Positions 17,644 to 25,227 of a DNA stretch of 64,000 nucleotides are shown in pieces (the stretch's first letter is position 1; each line of letters opens with the position of its first letter). The stretch is from Streptomyces colonosanans. GTDB taxonomy: Bacteria > Actinomycetota > Actinomycetes > Streptomycetales > Streptomycetaceae. The stretch covers positions 62,001 through 126,000 of the forward strand of contig NZ_MLYP01000050.1 in the NCBI RefSeq assembly GCF_001866645.1, read 5' to 3'. Position numbers and translations under genes: made by a program. The notes beneath the pieces were generated by a model. It was not told where the DNA came from. It searched no databases and saw only the letters and a program-made list of their open reading frames with translations.

Positions 17644-18872
17644 CCCGCGCGGCCCATCCTCTGGTCCAGCTCCGCCGGCTGCTGGTCGTCACCGCCTCCG
17701 CGGGCACGGGCTTCCTGCTGCTGTGCACCCTGGGGTACGCGCTGACGCACCCGGAGGCGTCGCCCGGCTCGGCACTGCGGCTGGCCTGGTGCCTCGCGCC
17801 GGTGGCCGCCACGGTGCACTTCGCCGTCGCCGTCGCGCGGACCGATCCCGGCACCCGCCCCCGGTCCGGCCTCGCGGCGATCGGTCTCGGTCCGGGCCGG
17901 CTGATGGCCCTCTCGGCGGTGACCACCGCGCTGTCGACCTCGCTCGGCTCGCTGCTGGCGCTGCTGGCCTTCCTCCATGTGCGGGGCGATCTGCCCGGGG
18001 GCGCGATCGGCGGCCGGGCAGCGGAGTTCCTCGCCGCGGACCAGTCGCTGCCACTGCCCGCGGCGCTCACTCTGCTCGCGGTGATTCCGGTGACCGCGTC
18101 CCTGGGAAGCGCGCTGGTCCTGCGTCCGAAGGGCGAACGCCGGCGCCGCGCCGGACGGCGCGGCGCCGGCGCGCAGACCCCCTCCCCGACCGGCAACACC
18201 CCGGACGCACAGGACGCCGGCCATCTGGGCAGGGCCCCTGATCCGAACCGGCCCGCCGTTCCCCGGCCCGCCCCGGGTGGCCTCCCCTGGGGCGTGGCCA
18301 CGCTCGCCGTGGGCCTGGCCGTGGAGACCTACGCGGGCCGCACGAACCGGACTCCGGGGCCCCGTCTGCCCGGCGGTCTGGCGAGCGGGCCCGCCGGGGT
18401 ACCGGTGGGCTGGGCGCTGACCGCTCTGGGGCTGGCACTGGCCGGGCCCGCGATCGCGTACCTGTGCGGCTGGCTACTGCAGGCCGTGCGCCCCGGTGCC
18501 GTGCGGCTGCTCGCCGGGCGCGGACTGCAGGAGGAGGCGGGGCGGATCGGGCGACCGCTCGGGGTGGTGTGCGCGGTGGCGTCGGGTGCGTACGCGGCGG
18601 CCGCACTGTCCACCGGCACACACTCGTCCTACGGACCGCTCACCGCTCTGGGCGCGGTACTGGTCGTGGGCTGCACCCTCGCGACGCTGGCGACGGCCGC
18701 GATCGAGTCGAAGCAGGCGCGTGCCGACACGGTCGCCGCGCTGGTGCGGCTGGGTGCGCCGGCCACGCTGCTGCGCACTGCGGCACTGTTGCGCACGACC
18801 GCGCTCGTCGTGGTGTGTGTGCCCCTTACGTGGGCGATCGCGGAGTTGGCGGCGCTGCCGCTGACAGGCTGA
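17625..18872 (+). CDS. Membrane partner of the degenerate ABC ATPase
   Basis: About 415 residues with eight to nine hydrophobic segments, for example VVTASAGTGFLLLCTLGYAL, LAWCLAPVAATVHFAVAVA, LPAALTLLAVIPVTASLGSALVL and the last one ending WAIAELAALPLTG. A charged, proline-rich cytoplasmic loop of about 60 residues (KGERRRRAGRRGAGAQTP onward) splits it in two halves, the layout of FtsX/MacB-type permeases. It begins at a GTG overlapping the ATPase gene by 19 bases with GAAGG upstream. No substrate can be assigned. Confidence 0.8.
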   Translation: MLALRLARAAHPLVQLRRLLVVTASAGTGFLLLCTLGYALTHPEASPGSALRLAWCLAPVAATVHFAVAVARTDPGTRPRSGLAAIGLGPGRLMALSAVTTALSTSLGSLLALLAFLHVRGDLPGGAIGGRAAEFLAADQSLPLPAALTLLAVIPVTASLGSALVLRPKGERRRRAGRRGAGAQTPSPTGNTPDAQDAGHLGRAPDPNRPAVPRPAPGGLPWGVATLAVGLAVETYAGRTNRTPGPRLPGGLASGPAGVPVGWALTALGLALAGPAIAYLCGWLLQAVRPGAVRLLAGRGLQEEAGRIGRPLGVVCAVASGAYAAAALSTGTHSSYGPLTALGAVLVVGCTLATLATAAIESKQARADTVAALVRLGAPATLLRTAALLRTTALVVVCVPLTWAIAELAALPLTG

Positions 18873-18983
18873 GCAAGGCCTCACGGATCGGCTGGAAGAA
18901 TCCCACGTACCACCGATGAGTTTCGCAGCGACGTGCGGTCCAACTCTACGTACAGTCCACCGAACGACCGGGAGAAACCGCTC

Positions 18984-19391
18984 ATGTACCAGCAGATGAT
19001 CTTCGTGAACCTGCCCGTCGCCGACGTCGACGCGTCGAAGAAGTTCTTCACGGAGCTGGGCTACACGATCAATCCGCAGTTCACGACGGACGACTGCGCC
19101 TGCGTCGTCATCAGCGACACGATCATCGCGATGCTGCTGGGCAAGCAGCGCTACGCCGACTTCACCGAGAAGGAGATCTCGGACGCGACGACGACCAGCG
19201 AGGTGCTGCTCTGCCTGAGCGCCGAAAGCCGCGAGAAGGTCGACGAGTTGGTCGACCACGCGCTGGCCGCGGGCGGTACGAGCAGCCGGGAGGCCACCGA
19301 CCACGGCTACATGTACGGCCGCTCCTTCGACGACCTGGACGGCCACACCTGGGAGGTCATGTGGATGGACCCGGCCGCGGTCCAGGGCTGA
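18984..19391 (+). CDS. VOC (glyoxalase/bleomycin resistance) family protein
   Basis: 135-residue single-domain protein of the vicinal oxygen chelate fold: MIFVNLPVADVDASKKFFTELG at the N-terminus, paired beta-alpha-beta-beta-beta units, and the C-terminal YGRSFDDLDGHTWEVMWMD with the His and Glu typical of metal ligands. Resembles the extradiol-dioxygenase-like family often annotated as glyoxalase. The start is the ATG at 18984 with GGGAGAAA nine bases upstream. Function unknown; isolated gene. Confidence 0.85.
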   Translation: MYQQMIFVNLPVADVDASKKFFTELGYTINPQFTTDDCACVVISDTIIAMLLGKQRYADFTEKEISDATTTSEVLLCLSAESREKVDELVDHALAAGGTSSREATDHGYMYGRSFDDLDGHTWEVMWMDPAAVQG

Positions 19392-19505
19392 GCCCACGCA
19401 GGTGAACTCGGACGCGACTGCAGGTGGTTGACACCGTTCAAGCGGCAATCGAACCATGTGACGGCCATTTCACGCCAAAGTCCCCCGCCATGCCGGACAC
19501 CCGCG

Positions 19506-19533
19506 TTGACATGCCTCACCCGCCGCTTATAGA
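19506..19533 (+). promoter_or_regulatory. SigA/HrdB-type promoter for the LAXTG protein
   Basis: TTGACA (19506-19511), a 16-base spacer and TATAGA (19528-19533), about 80 bases before the GTG start. The -35 hexamer is a perfect consensus match. Confidence 0.65.
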
Positions 19534-19614
19534 CCTGAGAGCCTCTCGGGGATGCTGCTGTCGCAGCAACACCCTTGAAACCCCCCTCAGTTGCGCATCC
19601 CGCGAAGGGCAGTC

Positions 19615-20325
19615 GTGTCCATATCCTCCCGCACCGCACGATCGGTGCGCATCCTCGGCGTCGCCTCCGCCGCTGCCGCCGCGCTCGCACTCGGCTCCGC
19701 CGGCGACGCGCTCGCCTGCACCATCCGTGACTTCTCGGCCGTCGCATCCTGCGGCGACAACGGGAAGGGCGTCATCACCGTCACCGACAAGGACGCCTCG
19801 GGCACGAAGGCGACCGTGACGGTCTACCTCGAGTCGAACGGCGCGGACGCGAAGAAGATCGGCGAGCAGACGGTCACCGGCACCCGCCAGGGCGCGACCG
19901 TCACGTTCTTGGAGGACTGGGCGCCGGGCGCCCAGTACCGCGTCCGCATCAAGGCCGGGAACATCGTCGACGAGGACATCTCGCCGGATCTGACCGCGCC
20001 GTCCAAGGCCTGCACGACCACCGGGACCACTCCGTCGGCCTCAAAGAGCGCGCCGCCGGCCTCCACCGCCCCGAAGCCGTCGGAGACTCCGGCCCCGCCC
20101 TCGTCCGCCACCCCCACGGCCACGCCGTCGGAGCCGGACAGCACCGCGCCCGCCGCCACCAGGGACAACTCCCCGTCACCGGCGGCCGGCGACTCGAACC
20201 TGGCGGATACCGGCGCCGGCTCCGATATGCCCGTGATCATCGGTGTCGCCGGCGGCCTGGTCGTCATCGGCGGTGGCGCGGTGTTCTTCGCCATGCGTCG
20301 CCGTGGCGCGTCGAAGGCCGACTGA
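19615..20325 (+). CDS. LAXTG-anchored cell-surface protein (sortase E-type substrate)
   Basis: About 236 residues. A signal peptide (SVRILGVASAAAAALALGSAGDALA) is followed by a small beta-rich domain with two cysteines (CTIRDF ... SCGDNGKG) and a third at SKAC, then a Ser/Thr/Pro/Ala-rich stalk of about 65 residues. The C-terminus has LADTG, a hydrophobic helix (PVIIGVAGGLVVIGGGAVFFA) and RRR, the class E sorting signal. The GTG at 19615 with GAAGGG five bases upstream is preferred over an upstream TTG. No sortase gene is in the window. Likely covalently attached to peptidoglycan; role unknown. Confidence 0.87.
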   Translation: MSISSRTARSVRILGVASAAAAALALGSAGDALACTIRDFSAVASCGDNGKGVITVTDKDASGTKATVTVYLESNGADAKKIGEQTVTGTRQGATVTFLEDWAPGAQYRVRIKAGNIVDEDISPDLTAPSKACTTTGTTPSASKSAPPASTAPKPSETPAPPSSATPTATPSEPDSTAPAATRDNSPSPAAGDSNLADTGAGSDMPVIIGVAGGLVVIGGGAVFFAMRRRGASKAD

Positions 20326-20343
20326 CACCTCCGTACGACTCTG

Positions 20344-20367
20344 CGGCCCGCCCCTCGGGGCGGGCCG
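20344..20367. terminator. Bidirectional terminator hairpin between convergent genes
   Basis: CGGCCCGCCCC (20344-20354) pairs with GGGGCGGGCCG (20357-20367), followed by TTGTG on the plus strand. It serves the LAXTG gene and probably the convergent gene ending at 20413. Confidence 0.8.
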
Positions 20368-20412
20368 TTGTGCGCGCATGTACGCAAAGGCACCTCTCAG
20401 GCACCTCGCCAC

Positions 20413-21195
20413 TCATCCGAACGAGGCCCTCTGGAGCCAGAACTCCAGCAGTTCCCGCTCGCCGTGCACCTCCAACTCCCCGCTGTCCAGCGGGAGCCGG
20501 CGATAGAACGCAAGGAGGACGGCTGTCAGCGGGCCGCGCAGGGCCACCGTCGCCTTCTCGTGGCCGCGCCGCCAGACGACACCGTCCTCGGTCAGCTCGA
20601 CGATCCATTCGGCGTTCAGCCCGGGTGCCGTGTCCGTGGCGTGGAGGTGGATACTGCGACCCGGGCCGACAAGTTCCCGCTCTCCTCGCGTCTGCGTCCG
20701 CACGAAGAACTCGACGATCTCCAACCACTCGTCCAGCGCGTCGGCCGCAATGTCCGGGGCAACCTCGTACGACTGTCCGGCGGCCAACGTCGCGTCCGCT
20801 CGGTGGATCGTCAGCTCATGGCTCATCCGGCGGGCCCAGAAGCCGGCGTCGCGATGACCGGTCCAGGACCACACCGGTGCGTCCGGCCCGGCCGCGCGCA
20901 ACGTACGTACGAGCGTCTCACCGGACTCCGCCAGCCAGGCGTCCAGGTCCGAGGCGGATCGCGGACCCGCAAAACCGGGCACCCGCTCATCGGGGATGTT
21001 CTCCTGAGCCCGGGTCCGCACGAGCAGTTCGACCCAGCGCAGGGCCCCGGCCGTATGCCGAACGAGCTGTTCGAGTGACCAGTCCGGGCAGGTCGGCACG
21101 GTGACCGACAGGTCGGCGACCGCGGCCACCTTCCGAAGCCGGCCGACCTGGCGTTCGATCTCGTCGCAGTAGCGATCATGCGTGAGCATCGTCAT
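20413..21195 (-). CDS. Maleylpyruvate isomerase-family (mycothiol-dependent type) protein
   Basis: About 260 residues with the DinB-like MDMPI layout. The N-terminal four-helix part has the metal-ligand pattern: VPTCPDWSLEQLVRHTAG and, about 95 residues later, MSHELTIHRADA; a C-terminal domain (LHATDTAPG ... VALRGPLTAVLLAFYRR) follows. The family includes mycothiol-dependent maleylpyruvate isomerase and many uncharacterised actinobacterial thiol enzymes. Start ATG 21195 (or 21189), preceded by AGGG. It ends 10 bp from the next gene on the same strand, the thiamine-type ATPase, and may be the last gene of that operon. Confidence 0.82.
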   Translation of the reverse strand: MTMLTHDRYCDEIERQVGRLRKVAAVADLSVTVPTCPDWSLEQLVRHTAGALRWVELLVRTRAQENIPDERVPGFAGPRSASDLDAWLAESGETLVRTLRAAGPDAPVWSWTGHRDAGFWARRMSHELTIHRADATLAAGQSYEVAPDIAADALDEWLEIVEFFVRTQTRGERELVGPGRSIHLHATDTAPGLNAEWIVELTEDGVVWRRGHEKATVALRGPLTAVLLAFYRRLPLDSGELEVHGERELLEFWLQRASFG

Positions 21196-21205
21196 GATCC
21201 GCACC

Positions 21206-22237
21206 CTATGGGCGAGAGACGCTCCCGAGCACGACGATTTCGGCCGCATCGAACACGACCCCGACCTCGTCCCCGGACTCCGGCGCCTCCCGGAGTGCAC
21301 ACGCCGCCTCCAGCCCGGCCGCCTCCTGCGGCTGCAGGCGTACGGCGACATGGGTGCCGCGGAAGGTTCGTGCCGCCACGGTGCAGCGCAGGCCCTCGGA
21401 CGCGTCCACCAGTCGTACGCCCGTGGGCCGGACGAGCAGCGTGCCCGGCCCCTGCGGCGAGCCCGCCGGTACCGGGAGCTTGCCCCACGGTGTGTCCGCG
21501 AACTGACCGGTGACGGTCGTCTCCACCACGTTGTCGAAGCCGAGAAAGCGCGCCACGAACTCGTTCGCCGGCCGCTGCCACACCTCAAGTGGGCTACCGG
21601 ACTGGGCGATCCGTCCGTCACGCATCACGACGACCCGGTCGGCGAGCGCGAAGGCCTCGCCCTGGTCGTGGGTGACGGCGAGCACGGTGGTGCCCAATCG
21701 GCGGAAGACCTCCCGGAGTTCGACGACCAGCCGCTCGCGCAGCGACCGGTCGAGCTGGCCCAGCGGCTCGTCCAGCATCAGCAGCCGCGGCCGGGGCGCG
21801 AGGGCGCGGGCGAGCGCGACACGCTGCTGCTCCCCACCGGAGAGGGAGGCGACGGCCCTGCGCTCCGCCCCGGGCAGGCCGACGAGGTCGAGCAACTCCC
21901 TTACACGAACAGCCTGTTCATCACGTGAGGCGCTCCTCATACGAAGTCCGAAGGCGACATTGCCACCCACGTCCCGCTGCGGGAACAGTTGGTGGTCCTG
22001 GAACATCAGCCCGACACCCCGCCGGTGCGCGGGAACCCCGTTCAGATCACGGTCGTCGAGGAACACCCGCCCGGAGTCGAGGGGCTGCAGCCCGGCCACA
22101 GCCCGCAGCAGCGTCGACTTGCCGCCGCCGCTGGGTCCGAGCACACACACGATCTCGTGCTCGGCGACATCCAGGTCGACTCCGTCGAGCGCGGCATGCC
22201 CGGCGAAGCGCACACTCGCCCCGTCCAGTCTGAGCAT
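21206..22237 (-). CDS. Thiamine-type ABC transporter ATP-binding protein (ThiQ-like)
   Basis: 343-residue ATPase. Walker A GPSGGGKST, Q-loop MFQDHQLFPQ, signature LSGGEQQRVALARA, Walker B LLMLDEPLGQLD and the switch histidine in THDQGEA are all intact, followed by a TOBE-like C-terminal domain (TLLVRPTGVRL ... AARTFRGTHVAVRL). It starts at ATG 22237, eight bases after GGGGGAG; GTG 22243 is too close to that site. The gene overlaps or abuts the permease stop at 22240. Longer than E. coli ThiQ because of the C-terminal domain, which is usual for FbpC/PotA-like relatives; thiamine is inferred from the riboswitch and binding protein. Confidence 0.87.
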   Translation of the reverse strand: MLRLDGASVRFAGHAALDGVDLDVAEHEIVCVLGPSGGGKSTLLRAVAGLQPLDSGRVFLDDRDLNGVPAHRRGVGLMFQDHQLFPQRDVGGNVAFGLRMRSASRDEQAVRVRELLDLVGLPGAERRAVASLSGGEQQRVALARALAPRPRLLMLDEPLGQLDRSLRERLVVELREVFRRLGTTVLAVTHDQGEAFALADRVVVMRDGRIAQSGSPLEVWQRPANEFVARFLGFDNVVETTVTGQFADTPWGKLPVPAGSPQGPGTLLVRPTGVRLVDASEGLRCTVAARTFRGTHVAVRLQPQEAAGLEAACALREAPESGDEVGVVFDAAEIVVLGSVSRP

Positions 22238-22239
22238 CG

Positions 22240-23922
22240 TCACAACTCCCCCGTCCGCTCCGTGCGCAGCCTCTCCAGAACCAGCAGCGCCACCGCGCAC
22301 ACCACCATCAGAATCGTCGAAAGTGCCATCGCCTGGCCGTAGTTGAGGTCACCGGGCCGTCCGATGAGTCGCGCCACCGCGACCGGCAGCGTCGGGTTGT
22401 CGGGCCGCGCGATGAACACCGTCGCCCCGAACTCGCCCAGCGACACGGCGAAGGCGAACCCGGCCGCGATCAGCAGTGCCCGCCGCACGATCGGCAGATC
22501 GACCTCCCGCCACACCCGCCACGGCGACGCCCCGAGCACGGCCGCCGCCTCCCGCAGCCGCTCGTCCACGGCCCGCAGCACGGGCAGCATGGTGCGCACC
22601 ACGAACGGAACTCCCACCAGAGCCTGCGCGAGCGGCACCAGGATCCAGGAACCGCGCAGGTCCAGCGGCGGCTTGTCGAGGGTGATCAGAAACCCGAAGC
22701 CGACGGTCACCGCGGACACCCCCAGCGGCAGCATCAACAGCGCGTCGAAGCCGCGTACGAGACGACCGGCGCCCCGGCGGGCGAGGGCCGCGGCGGCGAG
22801 GGAGCCGATCAGCACGGCGATGGACGTGGCGGCGACGGCGTACCGGAGCGAGTTGCCGATCGCCTGGATCGGCGCCACGAGGAAGGTGCCGCCGTCGGCG
22901 TGCGTCAGCGCCTTGTAGTACGCGAACCCGGGCGCGTCGAGCGAGCGCGCGACGAGGACGGCCGGCGGCAGTACGAGCAGGAGCGCGACCGTGACGAGGA
23001 CCGCGCCCAGCAGCGCCCACTGCCCCACGCCGCGCGGTCTGCGCGCCGTGCGGGCCGCGTCGACCAGTCGCAGAGCGCTCTCCCCGCGGCGGACGGTCCA
23101 GGCGTGCACGACGAGGATCGCGCCCACCGTCGCGAACTGGATGATCGTCAGCACGGCGGCGGTGGACAGGTCGAAGATCTGCGAGGTCTGCCGGTAGATC
23201 TCGACCTCGAGCGTGGAGAAGGTGGGGCCGCCGAGGATCTGCACCACACCGAACGAGGTGAAGGTGAACAGGAACACCATCAGCGCGGCGGCGGCCACCG
23301 CCGGACTCAGTGCGGGGAGCGTCACCTTCCGCCAGGCCGCGAGGCGGGAGGCGCCGAGCATGCGGGCCGCCTCCTCCTGGCGCGGGTCGAGCTGGGCCCA
23401 CAGACCGCCGACCGTGCGTACGACGACGGCGTAGTTGAAGAAGACGTGAGCGAGCAGGATGGCCCACACGGTCGTGTCGAGCCGTACGCCCCACAGGTCG
23501 TCGAGGAGTCCGCCGCGGCCGACGAGAGCCAGGAAGGCTGTGCCGACGACGACGGTGGGCAGCACGAACGGAACGGTGACGACCACCCGCAGCACCTGCT
23601 TGCCCGGGAAGTCCAGGCGTGCGAACACGTAGGCGCCGGGGAGTGCCACCAGCAGGGTGAGAGCGGTGGAGGCGAGCGCCTGCCAGGTCGTGAACCACAG
23701 CACATGCCGGATGCCGGAATCCATGAGCACATCGGCGATCCGGCCCCACTGCCAAGTCCCGCCGACCTTCAGGCCGCGCCGGACGATCGCGGCGACCGGG
23801 TAGGCGAAGAACACCGCGAAGAACGCGACGGGCACGGCCATCAGACCGAGCCTCGCCGCGTTCCCGCCACGGCGCCCGCGGGGGGCTACTTCAGTACGAG
23901 CGAGGTCCACGACTTGACCCAT
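22240..23922 (-). CDS. Thiamine-type ABC transporter permease, fused double domain (ThiP-like)
   Basis: 560-residue protein with two complete permease halves, each about six membrane segments. Two EAA loops are visible: ARMLGASRLAAWRKVTLP in the first half and AAVLGASPWRVWREVDLP in the second, the fused ThiP/FbpB organisation. The ATG at 23922 lies 37 bp inside the binding-protein gene; GTG 23910 is another possible start and neither has a strong ribosome site, so translational coupling is probable. Imports the ligand delivered by the lipoprotein encoded upstream. Confidence 0.87.
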   Translation of the reverse strand: MGQVVDLARTEVAPRGRRGGNAARLGLMAVPVAFFAVFFAYPVAAIVRRGLKVGGTWQWGRIADVLMDSGIRHVLWFTTWQALASTALTLLVALPGAYVFARLDFPGKQVLRVVVTVPFVLPTVVVGTAFLALVGRGGLLDDLWGVRLDTTVWAILLAHVFFNYAVVVRTVGGLWAQLDPRQEEAARMLGASRLAAWRKVTLPALSPAVAAAALMVFLFTFTSFGVVQILGGPTFSTLEVEIYRQTSQIFDLSTAAVLTIIQFATVGAILVVHAWTVRRGESALRLVDAARTARRPRGVGQWALLGAVLVTVALLLVLPPAVLVARSLDAPGFAYYKALTHADGGTFLVAPIQAIGNSLRYAVAATSIAVLIGSLAAAALARRGAGRLVRGFDALLMLPLGVSAVTVGFGFLITLDKPPLDLRGSWILVPLAQALVGVPFVVRTMLPVLRAVDERLREAAAVLGASPWRVWREVDLPIVRRALLIAAGFAFAVSLGEFGATVFIARPDNPTLPVAVARLIGRPGDLNYGQAMALSTILMVVCAVALLVLERLRTERTGEL

Positions 23923-25007
23923 TGGTCACGGTGGGCGGCGATCCGGTCGGGGGCCATGGTCTCGGGGTCCTTGGCCTGGGGACCGTACTTGGCGAACTCC
24001 GCCGGCACCTCGGCGGTTTCACGCACCGGGTAGACGAACATGTTCAGCGGCATGTCCTGCTGGAACTTCTCGCTGAGCAGGAAGTCGAGGAGTGCCTTGC
24101 CGCCCTTGCTGTTCCCGGCGTTGCTGAGCAGTCCGGCATACTCGACCTGCTGGAAGCAGGTGCCGTACGCCACACCGGTCGGCGCGGTCTTAGGCCGCGG
24201 CTTGGCGTAGACGACCTCGACGGGCGGCGAGGAGGCGTACGAGACGACGAGCGGTCGCTCACCCCCGGCCTTCCTGCCACCGGCGGAGCCCGAGAACTCC
24301 TCGTTGTACGCCTGTTCCCAGCCGTCGACCACCTTGACGCCGTTGGCCTTCAGCTTCTTCCAGTAGTCCTGCCAGCCTCCCCCACTCTCGGCTTCGCCCG
24401 AGCGGGAGGTGCCCCCATCCCCGTATTTGGCGGCGGTACCGAGCAGGAAACCGAGGCCGGGCGAGGACGTCGAGGCGTTCTCGGTGACGAGGAGGTTCTT
24501 GTACTCGGGCTTGATGAGGTCGTCGAAGGTGGCGGGCGGGGTCAGCTTGTGGTCGGCGAAGTACTTCTTGTCGTAGTTGACACAGATGTCACCGGAGTCG
24601 ATCGGCGTGACCCGGTGCCCGGCCTCGTCGGCCCGGTACCGGTGCACGACCATGTCGTAGCCCTTCGGCCGGTACGGCTGGAACAGCCCGTTGTCGAGCG
24701 CCCGCGACAGCAGGGTGTTGTCGACGCCGAAGAGGACATCGCCCTGGGGGTTGTCCTTGGTGAGGATCGCCTTGTTGACGGCCTGGCCTGCGTCGCCGTC
24801 CTTCAGGACCTTGACGGTGTATCCGGACTGCTTCTCGAAGTCCGCCAGGACACTCTTGGAGACGGCCCATGAGTCGTGGCTGACCAGGGTCACGGTCTTG
24901 GAGTCGCCGCCGCTGCCGCTCGTGGAGCCGGACGATCCGCACGCGGACAACGTGACCATGCCCAGCCCCACGGCCACGGCCACGAACCGCCTGCCGGTGA
25001 TGCTCAC
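23886..25007 (-). CDS. Thiamine-type substrate-binding lipoprotein (ThiB-like)
   Basis: 373-residue binding protein. Lipoprotein signal with lipobox LSAC (cysteine 23), then a Ser/Gly linker. The family motif VTLVSHDSWAVSKSV opens the mature domain, followed by QGDVLFGVDNTLLSRAL and SGDICVNYDKKYF, all characteristic of ThiB/TbpA. Around residues 196-211 the peptide DGGTSRSGEAESGGGW interrupts the family sequence; its DNA is a palindromic repeat (24376-24417) that looks like an in-frame insertion. AGGAGG precedes the ATG. A TPP riboswitch and hairpin lie in the leader, so synthesis should fall when thiamine pyrophosphate is abundant. Confidence 0.9.
   Translation of the reverse strand: MSITGRRFVAVAVGLGMVTLSACGSSGSTSGSGGDSKTVTLVSHDSWAVSKSVLADFEKQSGYTVKVLKDGDAGQAVNKAILTKDNPQGDVLFGVDNTLLSRALDNGLFQPYRPKGYDMVVHRYRADEAGHRVTPIDSGDICVNYDKKYFADHKLTPPATFDDLIKPEYKNLLVTENASTSSPGLGFLLGTAAKYGDGGTSRSGEAESGGGWQDYWKKLKANGVKVVDGWEQAYNEEFSGSAGGRKAGGERPLVVSYASSPPVEVVYAKPRPKTAPTGVAYGTCFQQVEYAGLLSNAGNSKGGKALLDFLLSEKFQQDMPLNMFVYPVRETAEVPAEFAKYGPQAKDPETMAPDRIAAHRDQWVKSWTSLVLK
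24376..24417. repeat. Streptomyces-type palindromic repeat inserted in frame in thiB
   Basis: Outer arms CCTCCC (24376-24381) and GGGAGG (24404-24409) enclose inner arms CTCGG (24387-24391) and CCGAG (24398-24402), followed by TGCCCCCAT. From memory this sequence is a frequent dispersed, mostly intergenic, repeat in Streptomyces chromosomes. Here it lies inside the coding region and keeps the frame. Confidence 0.65.
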
Positions 25008-25044
25008 TGAATTCCTCCTGGAGGGTGACCAGGAAGAGACGCAG

Positions 25045-25081
25045 CCCTGCCCGGGAGCCCCGAAGGGAAACCCGGGCAGGG
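25045..25081 (-). terminator. Leader terminator hairpin downstream of the TPP riboswitch
   Basis: CCCTGCCCGGG (25045-25055) and CCCGGGCAGGG (25071-25081) form a perfect 11-base-pair stem with a 15-base loop, lying between the riboswitch and the thiB start. It could act as the ligand-controlled terminator of the expression platform. Confidence 0.65.
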
Positions 25082-25101
25082 CACAACAGCTCGAGTGAAG
25101 A

Positions 25102-25190
25102 CCGAACTTCCTACCCAGAATGACCTGGGCGAGGTTCAGAGGGTCTGCGGTCGATACCGCACTCTCAGCGCTGTGGCGCTCCCCTGTCGG
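25102..25190 (-). promoter_or_regulatory. TPP (THI-box) riboswitch in the thiB leader
   Basis: Read on the minus strand, the order of conserved elements is GGGGAGC, then GCTGAGAG, a variable P3 stem (TGCGG/CCGCA), GACCCTCTGAACCT, AGGTCATTCTGGGTAGGAAG, with a short closing helix CCGA/TCGG. This matches the thiamine pyrophosphate aptamer. It is about 95 bases before the thiB start and is followed by a terminator-like hairpin, so TPP binding should repress the transporter. Confidence 0.9.
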
Positions 25191-25227
25191 AATATGAAGA
25201 TGTACGTATGGAGTTCAGACTACCGCG

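Noticed and set aside
20413..21621. Extended N-terminus for the maleylpyruvate isomerase-like protein
   Set aside because: The extra 140 residues lie on the ABC ATPase gene in another frame; the family sequence starts at MTMLTHDRYC.
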